Assembly: GCA_963734955.1 (NCBI GenBank)
Contig: CAVTJO010000014.1
Coordinates: 1-64,000 of the forward strand
Length of the DNA stretch: 64,000 nt
From: UBA11986 sp963734955
GTDB lineage: Bacteria > Bacteroidota > Ignavibacteria > UBA10030 > UBA6906
Direction of reading: 5' to 3'
Shown: piece after piece, positions 1 to 8,380 of the stretch
How positions within the stretch are numbered: position 1 is the stretch's first letter
Layout of the letters: each line of letters begins with the position of its first letter
Notes under the pieces: generated by a model
What the model saw: only the letters and a program-made list of their open reading frames with translations
What the model was told of the DNA's origin: nothing
The model's database searches: none
Program-made: the position numbers and the translations under genes

Positions 1-3000
1 ACCGATGGGAGGCACAGGAGGTTGCTCAATCTCTCCGAACAATGGATCAATCCCGTCCGTCGCTCCCGCTCCTGTTCCCCATTCCAAACTGTCCGACTCG
101 CCTCCGTTGTCGTGAAGCCTTACCTTCGTCAACAGTGCAATGCTTGGACTGATAGTAAATGCGCCATTACTCACATCCACCACGGCAGGATTGCTCACGC
201 TGGAGATTCTCATCAGTGCACTCGATGTCGCCGGTGGTGTAACCGTCCATACCTCCGTACCGTCATTCGGCGTACTCGCATACAGTACACCATAGCTCCC
301 TCCACCATCACGCGAAAGCTCGATCTTCACATCCCCAGATACACCACTCGATGTCCACGCTATCGTCTGGCTCCCTCCAGATCCCCATACCTCTCCTCCG
401 TTGGGAGATGTCACGGTGATTATCGGTCCAATCATTGAAAAGTTTGCGCTGCTCGTATCCACGACAGATGTAATGAACAGACTCGAAATCCGAATCCGGG
501 CGGAGGAGCTTGCGGGTCCCGTCACGGTCCATGGTTCAGTTCCGTCGTTCGCAGTACTGGCAGCAATCACGATCGGAAACGTTGAACCGCCATTTGTCGA
601 TAGATCTATCTTCACATTCCCTGTAAGGTTGGCCGAAGTCCACATCATCGTCTGAAGTGACCCGATCGGCCATACCTCTCCCCCGTTCGGAGATAGTATT
701 GTTATGTTTGGTTGCAGCAGGCTGAAATTCGCATTACTCGTATCTGCAAGACTCGGAATGGAGAGGCTACTGATGCGGATGCGTGCAGTGCTGGTTGCAG
801 AACCGCTCACCGTCCACGGCTCCGTCCCATCGTTCGGCGTGCTGGCTGTGACTGCAACAGGAAACGTCGAACCTCCGTCAGTCGACAGGTCGATCTTTAC
901 GTTGCCAGTGACATTCGTCGACGTCCACGTGATTGTTTGCGATGAGCCAATTACCCACGCCTCGCCGCCGTTCGGTGCTGTCAGTGTAATTGTCGGCTGC
1001 ACGATTGTGAAGTTTGCATTGCTCGTGTCTGTTAAGGACGGAATGGTCAGGCTCGAAATGCGAATCCGTGCAGATGAGGTCACAGCTCCACTCACTGTCC
1101 ACGGCTCCGTGCCATCGTTCGGGGTGCTGGCAGCGATTACCGTGGGAAACGTCAAGCCGCCGTCTGTGGAGAGGTCAATCTTGATGTTGCCCGTCAGATT
1201 GGATGACGTCCAGAGGATCGTCTGCGATGAACCAATCGGCCAAATCTCACCCCCGTTGGGAGAGGTCACTGCGATCGTCGGCTGCGCGATTGTGAAGTTT
1301 GCATTGCTGCTGTCACGGATGGATGCATCCGAAACGCTCATCACTCGCACGCGTGCCGTCGTCGATACCGGGCCGGTCACCGTCCATGGCTCTGCTCCAT
1401 CGTTGACCGTACTGGCAAACAAGGTCGTTGGAAAACTTGCCCCACCGTCCGTCGATAGATCGATCTTCACGTTGCCACTCACGCCACCCGACGTCCACTG
1501 GATTGTCTGCGATGTGCCGATACCCCAGGTCTCGCCTCCGTTTGGCGACGTGACCGTAATGGATGGTCCGGTGGTGACAATCGCCGTCCATGCCTGATAG
1601 AGTCCTGTGCTGTTATCGCACCAGTAAGGGAAAATCTTTCCATTACCTGCAGTGATGCCGATGTAGTCACCCTGATATCCGCCGGCGAGCCCGGCAATTG
1701 GTGCTGGCTTGAACTTGTGGTCACTCACCACAATGTCTGTCCAGGTGGTACCGCCATCCAGGGAACGGGAAACCATTACCTGGACAGAATCACCTGCCGT
1801 GCTGTTGCGGTTGTCGTAGTAGATGACATTCAATCCTCCACCATCATCCACGCACATCCACGGCATGTACTGCTTCTTGCCGTTGTTCAGAGCGTCCTGA
1901 TTCACGCGAATGCCCGCCGACCAGGTTGTACCACCATTGGTTGAATAATGCATTACGATATCTTCGTCCGTACCCGCCGGGGAGAGATTCTTTTCGCACG
2001 TGACGATATAGATCCAGCCGTTACGCGATCCGCCGGATCGATCGACTGCCATGGACGGAAAATCGTTGATCCGGATTCCCCACGGTGAGAGCGAGGAGTT
2101 GCGGGCACCGTTGCAGTCATACGCGTTGACCGAGGCCGTCCACGTTGCGCCGCCGTTTGTGGACTTGGCGAAGCCAACATAATCTCCTGTGAACGGCGAC
2201 ATGGTAATCGGACTCTGCCAACAGATATAGGCATCGCCATTGGGCGCGGTTGCACCGTTCACACCCTGTTGATAGTGCCCGGATAGCGGCGTGCTTACCG
2301 TGCTACGTGACGTCCATGTCGCGCCGCTATTCGATGAGTATGATACGACAGCGTTGGGGGAGGCTGAAGAGAAATCAGACCACGTGACATATACACGGCC
2401 ATAGTACAGGCTGGCCAGGACATCATTCACGAACGTATGGTTCTTATCTGAGCTGACGCTCGACAGTGTTATGATACCAGCCCAGGTTTGTCCCATGTTT
2501 GTTGAATAGCTGACGCCCATCGTTGGCGACCCATCGGTGAGCATGGACATGTACAACCTTCCATCTGGCCCGATTGCGGGAGCGGGGTCACCGCTGTGAT
2601 TGGTGATAGGAGCGGCAGCCGTCGTATCGGAACCAAACCATGTTGTACCACCGTTTGTTGAAAGATACATTCCTTCACTGATAAACCCTGTCCCAGGGCG
2701 ATACGAATTTGCACTCGCGTAGAGAATATTCGGATTTGTGGGATGATGCGTGATCGGGACTTCGCTCTGTGACGTAATTGCGGAAGGATGGACACGGACG
2801 TTCGGACTTACCGTGAGAGTGCCGAGCGGTGTGTTGAGCACACGTGGTTCGGTGGTAAATTGTTTGAAGTTCGGATCAACGTGGACCGATGGAGGTGCCT
2901 CGGCAGAAGGGCGGATGACCGTCATCCGCGGGTCGTCATTCCATTTCCGGGCGTCCTGCGATTGCGCCGGTGGCAGACCAACGGACAACAACATACATGC

Positions 3001-3036
3001 AAACAGGACAGTGGCTCGTGTCATCTTCGTTTCCAT
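1..3036 (-). CDS. Secreted sialidase-like (BNR) protein with five KNH-type repeats, 3' end beyond window
   Basis: The frame is open from the ATG at 3036 to base 1 (1012 codons), with no stop before the window edge. Residues 1-26 form a signal peptide ending around PPAQSQ. Residues ~90-480 carry repeated S-T-N-G-G-T-T-W motifs typical of BNR/sialidase-type propellers. From ~485 come five tandem ~95-residue Ig-like repeats, each starting like TSPNGGEVW and containing KIDLSTDGG and NDGTEPWTV; these match the Kre9/KNH-type Ser-Thr-rich family. The last visible residues (VRLHDNGGESDSL... PPVPPIG) begin the PPxPPxG domain found in the neighbouring sorting-domain proteins, so a T9SS tail probably follows off-window. 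No strong Shine-Dalgarno precedes 3036; the in-frame ATG at 3024 is an alternative. A surface glycan-binding or adhesive role is inference. Confidence 0.82.
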   Translation of the reverse strand, partial: METKMTRATVLFACMLLSVGLPPAQSQDARKWNDDPRMTVIRPSAEAPPSVHVDPNFKQFTTEPRVLNTPLGTLTVSPNVRVHPSAITSQSEVPITHHPTNPNILYASANSYRPGTGFISEGMYLSTNGGTTWFGSDTTAAAPITNHSGDPAPAIGPDGRLYMSMLTDGSPTMGVSYSTNMGQTWAGIITLSSVSSDKNHTFVNDVLASLYYGRVYVTWSDFSSASPNAVVSYSSNSGATWTSRSTVSTPLSGHYQQGVNGATAPNGDAYICWQSPITMSPFTGDYVGFAKSTNGGATWTASVNAYDCNGARNSSLSPWGIRINDFPSMAVDRSGGSRNGWIYIVTCEKNLSPAGTDEDIVMHYSTNGGTTWSAGIRVNQDALNNGKKQYMPWMCVDDGGGLNVIYYDNRNSTAGDSVQVMVSRSLDGGTTWTDIVVSDHKFKPAPIAGLAGGYQGDYIGITAGNGKIFPYWCDNSTGLYQAWTAIVTTGPSITVTSPNGGETWGIGTSQTIQWTSGGVSGNVKIDLSTDGGASFPTTLFASTVNDGAEPWTVTGPVSTTARVRVMSVSDASIRDSSNANFTIAQPTIAVTSPNGGEIWPIGSSQTILWTSSNLTGNIKIDLSTDGGLTFPTVIAASTPNDGTEPWTVSGAVTSSARIRISSLTIPSLTDTSNANFTIVQPTITLTAPNGGEAWVIGSSQTITWTSTNVTGNVKIDLSTDGGSTFPVAVTASTPNDGTEPWTVSGSATSTARIRISSLSIPSLADTSNANFSLLQPNITILSPNGGEVWPIGSLQTMMWTSANLTGNVKIDLSTNGGSTFPIVIAASTANDGTEPWTVTGPASSSARIRISSLFITSVVDTSSANFSMIGPIITVTSPNGGEVWGSGGSQTIAWTSSGVSGDVKIELSRDGGGSYGVLYASTPNDGTEVWTVTPPATSSALMRISSVSNPAVVDVSNGAFTISPSIALLTKVRLHDNGGESDSLEWGTGAGATDGIDPLFGEIEQPPVPPIG
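155..1590 (-). repeat. Five tandem ~285-bp KNH-type repeat units
   Basis: Five successive units of about 285-290 bp lie inside the left partial gene. On the plus strand the conserved start of each unit is a ctc-cgccgtt-type block at about 1531, 1246, 961, 676 and 391. Encoded units share PNGGE.W, SQTI.WTS, KIDLSTDGG, TEPWTV and a closing D(T/S)SNANF. The regular spacing and strong internal similarity make the array prone to copy-number change and to collapse in assembly. Confidence 0.85.
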
Positions 3037-3113
3037 ATTCAGGTGGATGGTAAGTGGCAGCACCTCAAGAAGGCCGCATAATCCCCTTCCGGCGCCAAAC
3101 CGAACCTCCAGGT

Positions 3114-3149
3114 ACAAAACGTGCCATGCACTCCATAGCACATGGCACG
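3114..3149 (-). terminator. Rho-independent-type terminator after the 3161 gene
   Basis: Twelve bases past the stop at 3161, the minus strand has CGTGCCATG, a 12-nt loop, and CATGGCACG (a perfect 9-bp stem, 3120-3149), followed directly by TTTTGT. Stem plus T-run is the standard intrinsic terminator arrangement. Confidence 0.75.
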
Positions 3150-3160
3150 CTGGCAGTTGC

Positions 3161-6100
3161 TTACTTCATCATCATCAGCTTACGAACTTCGCTGAATGAC
3201 TTGCCGTTCATCCCTTTGGCAGACATTTGCATAAAGTACACACCGCTGGCAAGCTGTTGACCTCCATTGCCCGTCCCATCCCATTCGGCAATGTGATATC
3301 CCGCCGCTACGTCATCATTCATCAGCGTGCGAACTCTCTGGCCAAGAACGTTGTAGATATTGACCGTCACCTTGCTATCCACCGGCAACGCATATTTGAT
3401 GTTCGTCGTCGGGTTGAACGGGTTCGGATAGTTCTGCGAGAGTGCATACTCGGTCGGCATGGTCCCATCACTCACCAGCCGCACAACGAACTTCGTCAGA
3501 CCGCTGTTCGTGATCTTCATACTTCCTTCTCCCGACATCTCCCTGGGTGAGAAGACTCTCCCACCAAGGCCGTCCGCCATCTCGTACGAAGCAATTCCTC
3601 CGTTCACCTTCCACACTATCGTCAATGGATATGCAGCCGATTGAACCTGTACTGAAAACTCAACCGGTTCCGAGACTTTCGGCGAGTGTGTTCTGACCAT
3701 CGACCCACCCTCGGCAGTCTCAAATCGTGCATCAAACGCCCCTGCCGGAGGCGCCGGTGGCATGTCATACAAGGAAACCTGTATGGCATTGTCTGCTGCA
3801 CCGAAGTACAATGTCTGCGAACCACCCTTGCTGTCGGTGATCGTCACACTGTGCAGTGCTTCCTCTGCAACCGCACCCGATACCTGCACCTTCGCAGGAC
3901 CGGACAATGGCGGATTGGCAAGCACAAACTTCCCTATACCATTCGCCTTCACCCAGAATCCCTTGCCTGGAGTTAACTGCGTGACGGGACTATACCCCGC
4001 CGCATATCCGAACCAATTGGACGTTCTCAGACCCGGTGGGATGCTGACGATCGTGCTTGTATCGACCGGGTTACTGATCGAACCAACCATGTTCCACCCG
4101 CTCACAACATTCAAGCTGTCACGCGTGCGTGGCGTTCCCGTGATTGTGTTTGTTGTCGCCAGGGGGAACTTGCCCCAATATCCTTTACGATTCTCCATTC
4201 TGAATCTCTGGGCATAGCCCGAGCCTGGCACAAACTCAAACGCGTACGGGTTCAGTGAACTCGGGAAGATCTGTCTCACAGAATCACCCGGCACCGGATT
4301 TGTTACGGGATTGGAGATCATGTTCCACCCCGCAGCAATGGAGACGTTGACATTGACAGTACTTCCACCGGAGAGAGGATGCGATGCATCCGAGGCCGTC
4401 CAGCGCGAGAATGAGTCAACAGCCGCAAGTTGAATGCGGTGGAGCGACGTATCGACTGTTCCACCCGCAGCACTCCAACTGGTGCCGCCGTCCGGCGATC
4501 GCCAGAGCTGCAGTGTCGTCGGGGTTTGTCCGGCGAGCTCGGTGTTGTCATAAAACCATCGCATCGTCGCACCGAGACCTGAGTTCGTCGTGGGCGTGAT
4601 GTCGAAATACCTCAGGATGGATGTATTCCCTCCACCCACCGAGGCAATGCCGGTAACACGCGAGACAATCGTCAAGCCGGGAGCGGTTGCCGTGGTATTC
4701 ATCTCCAATCCAATCCCGCCGAATGTCTCGAGCGATGATGCTCCCACAGTTCTCGTCGCAGCGACCGCACCGACCACGGTTCTCCCCGGAGCCTCGGCGA
4801 GAGTGCCATTCACTATCATCGTGAATCCTGAGGCCACATTGACGCGTTGCTGCAACGTGAGCGTCCGACCGGAACCGACGACCATGTCGGCAAAACTCCC
4901 CGGGTTGCTCCCGCCAATTGTCTGATCGGTCGAATCGATAATGACATTGTAGTGGCAGTGGGTGAGCGCAGAACCAAGCGCAAAGCTCAACAGGTCCAAT
5001 GTCCCGTTGTTTGTGATTCCACCCCCAAAGAGATTGATAGTGCCAATCACTTGACCCGCCGTGGACAGTTGCACGCGGAGGCTCGCACTCGATAGCACCG
5101 TGATGCCGCCATTGAGGGTTGGGACTCCCGCCGCGTTGCTCCCAACGGTGAGGATATTCGTATTTGTCGCTGTCCCAATGTTGAACGTACTTCCCTGCCT
5201 CACGGTAAGGCTGCGGATCGCCATTGTAGCAGTTGTTACGTTCATGGCGGTTGACACAGTTTTTGCCGACGAGCCATCGCCAATCTCCAGGTTCGCGAGC
5301 CGATGGCCTGCACCGATGATAATCGAATCGGAGGTGGCGCCAATGAGTTTCACCGTGCCTTCGTTCATGTTCAATCCGGCGTTACCATTGGCAACCGTGT
5401 TACTTGATGCAGTGGCAACGTTGCCTTTCACAATGAGCGTGGCAAGTGCATTTCCATTTGATGTAAGCTGTGGACGTCCACCCCGGTCACCACCGCCACC
5501 GCCCGAACCACCGGAAATCGATAAGGCGCCGTTGATGGTGAGTTGTGATGCGCCCGCGGCGGCAAACTGCAGAACAGGGCCGGCGTTCGAAAGCGTCGTG
5601 TCACCTCTCATGGTCAGGTTGTTGCACTGGGCATTGGCGACATCAATCGTCACAGTCTTGAATCGCGTCGTGAAAGTAGCATTATCCGCCGGACCGGGCA
5701 CGACACCGTTGGACCATGTAGCCGGGTCGCTCCAGTTACCGCTGTTCACGGCTTCAAATCCACTCACGATGTTGACAGTAGGTTGAGCGGCAATGTTGGC
5801 GAACGTGCCCGCGGTGATACGGGTCTGCATGATCCACGTTGTAAGTCCGGTCAAACCGGGGGTTGTAAGATTGGTAATACGGATAATCCCGGTGTTGGTA
5901 TTCGTGACCGCAGCACCGGTCACCGTGATGACCCATGGATCTCCCAATGTTCCCGTACCTGTCACAGCCGACACCGCAGTGGCAAACCCTGTCCCTGCGA
6001 TCGTCCGCGATGTTCCATCCCAGGTCCATGTAGAGGGAATTGCAACGCTGGCACCTTCAAGTGTATTCACACCATTGCCGGCAATCGTCAGTGTTTCAGC

Positions 6101-6178
6101 GGCGGCCGAAACACCCGTGAACCGGAAGGCCGGAGTAATTGCTGCAGTGCCTGAGCCATCGCCGCCAGCAATGCCCAT
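3161..6178 (-). CDS. C-terminal part of lamin-tail T9SS surface protein (frameshifted from 7796)
   Basis: This frame is the 3' two-thirds of the gene starting at 7796; real coding probably continues in this frame from about 6197. The first ~500 residues are repetitive beta-rich sequence of a G8/autotransporter-like kind (GNWSDPATWSNGV motif, many LTINGAL/GTLAE-type stretches). From about 4368 down to the stop it carries the shared C-terminal cassette: two GWNM(I/V) subdomains, the PPAPPAGAFDARF domain, and the T9SS type-A sorting domain NYPNPFNPTTNIKYAL ending VRKLMMMK. The ATG at 6178 has no Shine-Dalgarno and sits where the upstream frame is still coding, so it is unlikely to be a true start. 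Exported via Sec then T9SS to the cell surface, by family knowledge. Confidence 0.8.
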   Translation of the reverse strand: MGIAGGDGSGTAAITPAFRFTGVSAAAETLTIAGNGVNTLEGASVAIPSTWTWDGTSRTIAGTGFATAVSAVTGTGTLGDPWVITVTGAAVTNTNTGIIRITNLTTPGLTGLTTWIMQTRITAGTFANIAAQPTVNIVSGFEAVNSGNWSDPATWSNGVVPGPADNATFTTRFKTVTIDVANAQCNNLTMRGDTTLSNAGPVLQFAAAGASQLTINGALSISGGSGGGGGDRGGRPQLTSNGNALATLIVKGNVATASSNTVANGNAGLNMNEGTVKLIGATSDSIIIGAGHRLANLEIGDGSSAKTVSTAMNVTTATMAIRSLTVRQGSTFNIGTATNTNILTVGSNAAGVPTLNGGITVLSSASLRVQLSTAGQVIGTINLFGGGITNNGTLDLLSFALGSALTHCHYNVIIDSTDQTIGGSNPGSFADMVVGSGRTLTLQQRVNVASGFTMIVNGTLAEAPGRTVVGAVAATRTVGASSLETFGGIGLEMNTTATAPGLTIVSRVTGIASVGGGNTSILRYFDITPTTNSGLGATMRWFYDNTELAGQTPTTLQLWRSPDGGTSWSAAGGTVDTSLHRIQLAAVDSFSRWTASDASHPLSGGSTVNVNVSIAAGWNMISNPVTNPVPGDSVRQIFPSSLNPYAFEFVPGSGYAQRFRMENRKGYWGKFPLATTNTITGTPRTRDSLNVVSGWNMVGSISNPVDTSTIVSIPPGLRTSNWFGYAAGYSPVTQLTPGKGFWVKANGIGKFVLANPPLSGPAKVQVSGAVAEEALHSVTITDSKGGSQTLYFGAADNAIQVSLYDMPPAPPAGAFDARFETAEGGSMVRTHSPKVSEPVEFSVQVQSAAYPLTIVWKVNGGIASYEMADGLGGRVFSPREMSGEGSMKITNSGLTKFVVRLVSDGTMPTEYALSQNYPNPFNPTTNIKYALPVDSKVTVNIYNVLGQRVRTLMNDDVAAGYHIAEWDGTGNGGQQLASGVYFMQMSAKGMNGKSFSEVRKLMMMK

Positions 6179-7796
6179 GTCTGTATCTCTTGCGGGGCTT
6201 CAGACGGTTGTTGACGTTGTTGAAGGACAGAACACCAATTGCATCGATCGGCGTCGTTGGGATTGTGCGGCCAACGAGATTGTTTGCCGTGCCGTTGCTC
6301 TCGACGCGGACAGTGATCGTATCGGCATCTACTTCCTGATAGAGGTAACTGGTAGCCGCCGTAAACGTACCCGTAGAAGTGGTCGTTACGCCGACAATCT
6401 TCACGAGCCTTCCTTCGTTCAGATATTGAGGCGTCTCATTGATGGGCAGAGTAATCGTCAATGGTGTTACTGTTGACGTCCCCAGGGTTGTATCAACAAA
6501 TGCAAAACTCGGGTCGGTCAGCTCAAATGCACCCGCAAAAGGAACAAGGGTCCCCTGGACTTTCAGGTTGCGGCCTTCCGTGAACGCCGGTGTGATTCCT
6601 CCTGACTTGAAAATCTGAAGTCCGGCCGTGGCATCCTGTATGAAACCTTGCCCGCTGGAATAGAGGTTCACATTGGAGTTCAGTGTTCCGTTCACACGTG
6701 CAGCATAGTTGGCAACACTTGTCGGAGTGTGTGCTTTGATCGATGAGATCGGTGCATCGCCAACGAAATAGCCGCGAGGAGTTGCGCTTGTTGTCGAATA
6801 CCCACCTGCGTTATCCGTCGCGGAAACCCAATATTCCACAAGATTGCCCGCCGCACCGTGTTTGCTTGCAGGAATAACAGCAACATACTGCGTCCCGGTT
6901 GCCAGAGTCATCGAGATTGAAGAGTCAACAGTGCCGCCGTTGACGGTGATGTTGAGTTTGACACCTGCTACAGTTCCATCAAAATCGGAGACGCTCGCCT
7001 TTACTGTATCAACACCGCCGACTTCGGCAAGAAGGAATGAACGAGTGATGCTTCCAATGATCGGAGGAATGTTACCAAGGACCGGTGGTGTTTCAAGAGG
7101 AGAAGAAGTGTTTTGTGGGTTCGGCACGCGAGGATTGTTTGCAAGGCCACGAACAACAAAGTCCGCAGCATTGTCATTTCCGTCCCATCCGTTTCCGCTG
7201 AGCGTGTCTGCACCGCCAACTGACATTGAATCAATCGTTGAGTTGTACTTTGCTTTTCTCTCGGCACTGGTCTGGTTTGTCAACGCACTGCCAGTAGGTC
7301 CACTCCCTTCAAACCCGTTCGGTGTTGTTCCATACCCAACGAAATCAACTACTGATGGGTCGAGATGCGGATCTGTCCCGGTCAAGATTGTCGTCGAATT
7401 GACAAGTGCAACCTTACCGTTAGTCCCGGACATCGCAATAGCCCCTATAGCATCCGGCGTCGGCAACGGCGATATCCCCCCCGTTCCTGCAGACTCCTGA
7501 ACCAAGTAGAAACCATGAGCCGGAATGCTTCCGGAAAGCGTCGTTGGGTTAGTTGCCCATGTCGCGCCCGTTGCCGATGAGTACTGCACCGACCATCCGG
7601 TCAAATCAATTGCGCTGCCTGTTGGATTATACAACTCAACAAAGTCGTTCGTCCAATACGCACCGCTGTTTCCGCCGCCACCGTACACTTCGCTGATGAC
7701 AACGTGAGTGGCGATTTGTGCAATCGCCTTGTCTGGCACATGCCCCAGAACGGCGAGCACGGTCAGCGCGAGAATGAATCTCATAGAAGTTTTCAT
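6096..7796 (-). CDS. N-terminal part of lamin-tail-domain surface protein (frameshifted)
   Basis: ATG at 7796 preceded by AAGGA at 8-nt spacing. Residues 1-27 are a signal peptide ending AIAQ. Residues ~30-200 are a lamin-tail domain (VVISEVYGGGGNSGAYWTND, FVELYNPTG, LTGWSVQYSS), common in secreted bacterial proteins. About 260-370 is an Ig-like region and ~370-540 an OB-fold-like region typical of lamin-tail nuclease-like proteins (LKVQGTLVPFAG). The meaningful sequence ends at FNNVNNRLKP; beyond that the frame turns Arg/His-rich. Reading one base fewer in the GGGG run at 6194-6197 joins it to the next frame as RLKPARDTDMGIAGG, so with 3161..6178 it forms one gene of about 1545 codons. No nuclease catalytic residues are evident. 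Confidence 0.8.
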   Translation of the reverse strand: MKTSMRFILALTVLAVLGHVPDKAIAQIATHVVISEVYGGGGNSGAYWTNDFVELYNPTGSAIDLTGWSVQYSSATGATWATNPTTLSGSIPAHGFYLVQESAGTGGISPLPTPDAIGAIAMSGTNGKVALVNSTTILTGTDPHLDPSVVDFVGYGTTPNGFEGSGPTGSALTNQTSAERKAKYNSTIDSMSVGGADTLSGNGWDGNDNAADFVVRGLANNPRVPNPQNTSSPLETPPVLGNIPPIIGSITRSFLLAEVGGVDTVKASVSDFDGTVAGVKLNITVNGGTVDSSISMTLATGTQYVAVIPASKHGAAGNLVEYWVSATDNAGGYSTTSATPRGYFVGDAPISSIKAHTPTSVANYAARVNGTLNSNVNLYSSGQGFIQDATAGLQIFKSGGITPAFTEGRNLKVQGTLVPFAGAFELTDPSFAFVDTTLGTSTVTPLTITLPINETPQYLNEGRLVKIVGVTTTSTGTFTAATSYLYQEVDADTITVRVESNGTANNLVGRTIPTTPIDAIGVLSFNNVNNRLKPRKRYRHGHCWRRWLRHCSNYSGLPVHGCFGRR

Positions 7797-7905
7797 GAGG
7801 AGAGTCCTTATCTACTGAGTGAGTGGTTAAGGGCCGGGAGTTTGACGGCTCTTCGGTTACTACGAAACTTGTTGGGCTGCTACTGTCGGCCGGGCAACAA
7901 CGCGC

Positions 7906-8099
7906 TGTCATTCGGAATCACGTTTCTCAGTGATAAGCATCCGATCCACCCGGATACAGATTCTTCACTCCGCCTGAACAGCGGCTGCGTTCAGAATGAC
8001 ATTAACCCTGCATGTCATTCTGAGTCACGTTTCTTAGTGACGAAGAATCTGATTCACCCATGGTGACAGACTCTTCATTTCTCCGCAGAAAGAATGACA
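7906..8099. repeat. Two adjacent TGTCATTC...GAATGACA inverted-repeat elements
   Basis: Copy 1 spans about 7906-8001 and copy 2 about 8013-8099. Each begins TGTCATTC(G/T)GA and ends (C/A)AGAATGACA, with an inner TTCTTCAC/TCTTCATT half facing (T)CACGTTTCT. The ends are inverted complements, so each copy can fold into a long hairpin. This resembles the widespread non-coding TGTCATTCTGAG...CTCAGAATGACA elements seen in many bacterial intergenic regions (REP/MITE-like). The two copies are clearly related but diverged, and lie in the 585-bp gap between two surface-protein genes. The rest of that gap (7797-7905 and 8100-8338) shows no gene. Confidence 0.7.
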
Positions 8100-8338
8100 C
8101 GAGGTTGACAATTGGCCCTAAAAAACAAAACCGTGTATCCTGACCCTTTCCATACAAAATGACAAGGGCAACAGCAACTACTCGAGGCTATTGCCCTGAA
8201 CAAAAACTCATTACCATCTCAAATTGCACCCGGACTCGTGGAATGTTTCTTCATCGTCAGATGGTTCTTCTCCCCTACAAAAGTGAAAGAAGTGTGTACG
8301 AACCCGGCGCAGGAGTTTCCTTATGGAACACATACAAC

Positions 8339-8367
8339 CTGAGGCTGCCCGGCAAGGACAGCCTCAG
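8339..8367 (-). terminator. Hairpin after the 8381 gene
   Basis: The minus strand has CTGAGGCTG, an 11-nt centre, and CAGCCTCAG: a perfect 9-bp stem 13 nt past the stop at 8381. There is no long T-run after it, so it may act as a weak or RNA-end-protecting terminator. Confidence 0.6.
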
Positions 8368-8380
8368 TCCAAAACACAGC

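Noticed and set aside
391..1556. CRISPR-like regular spacing
   Set aside because: The ~285-bp periodicity encodes protein repeats with conserved frame; there are no short identical repeats with unique spacers.
704..1597. 297-residue plus-strand open frame
   Set aside because: It is antisense to the KNH repeat array; its internal repeats mirror those of the minus-strand gene, and it lacks a ribosome site or known domain.
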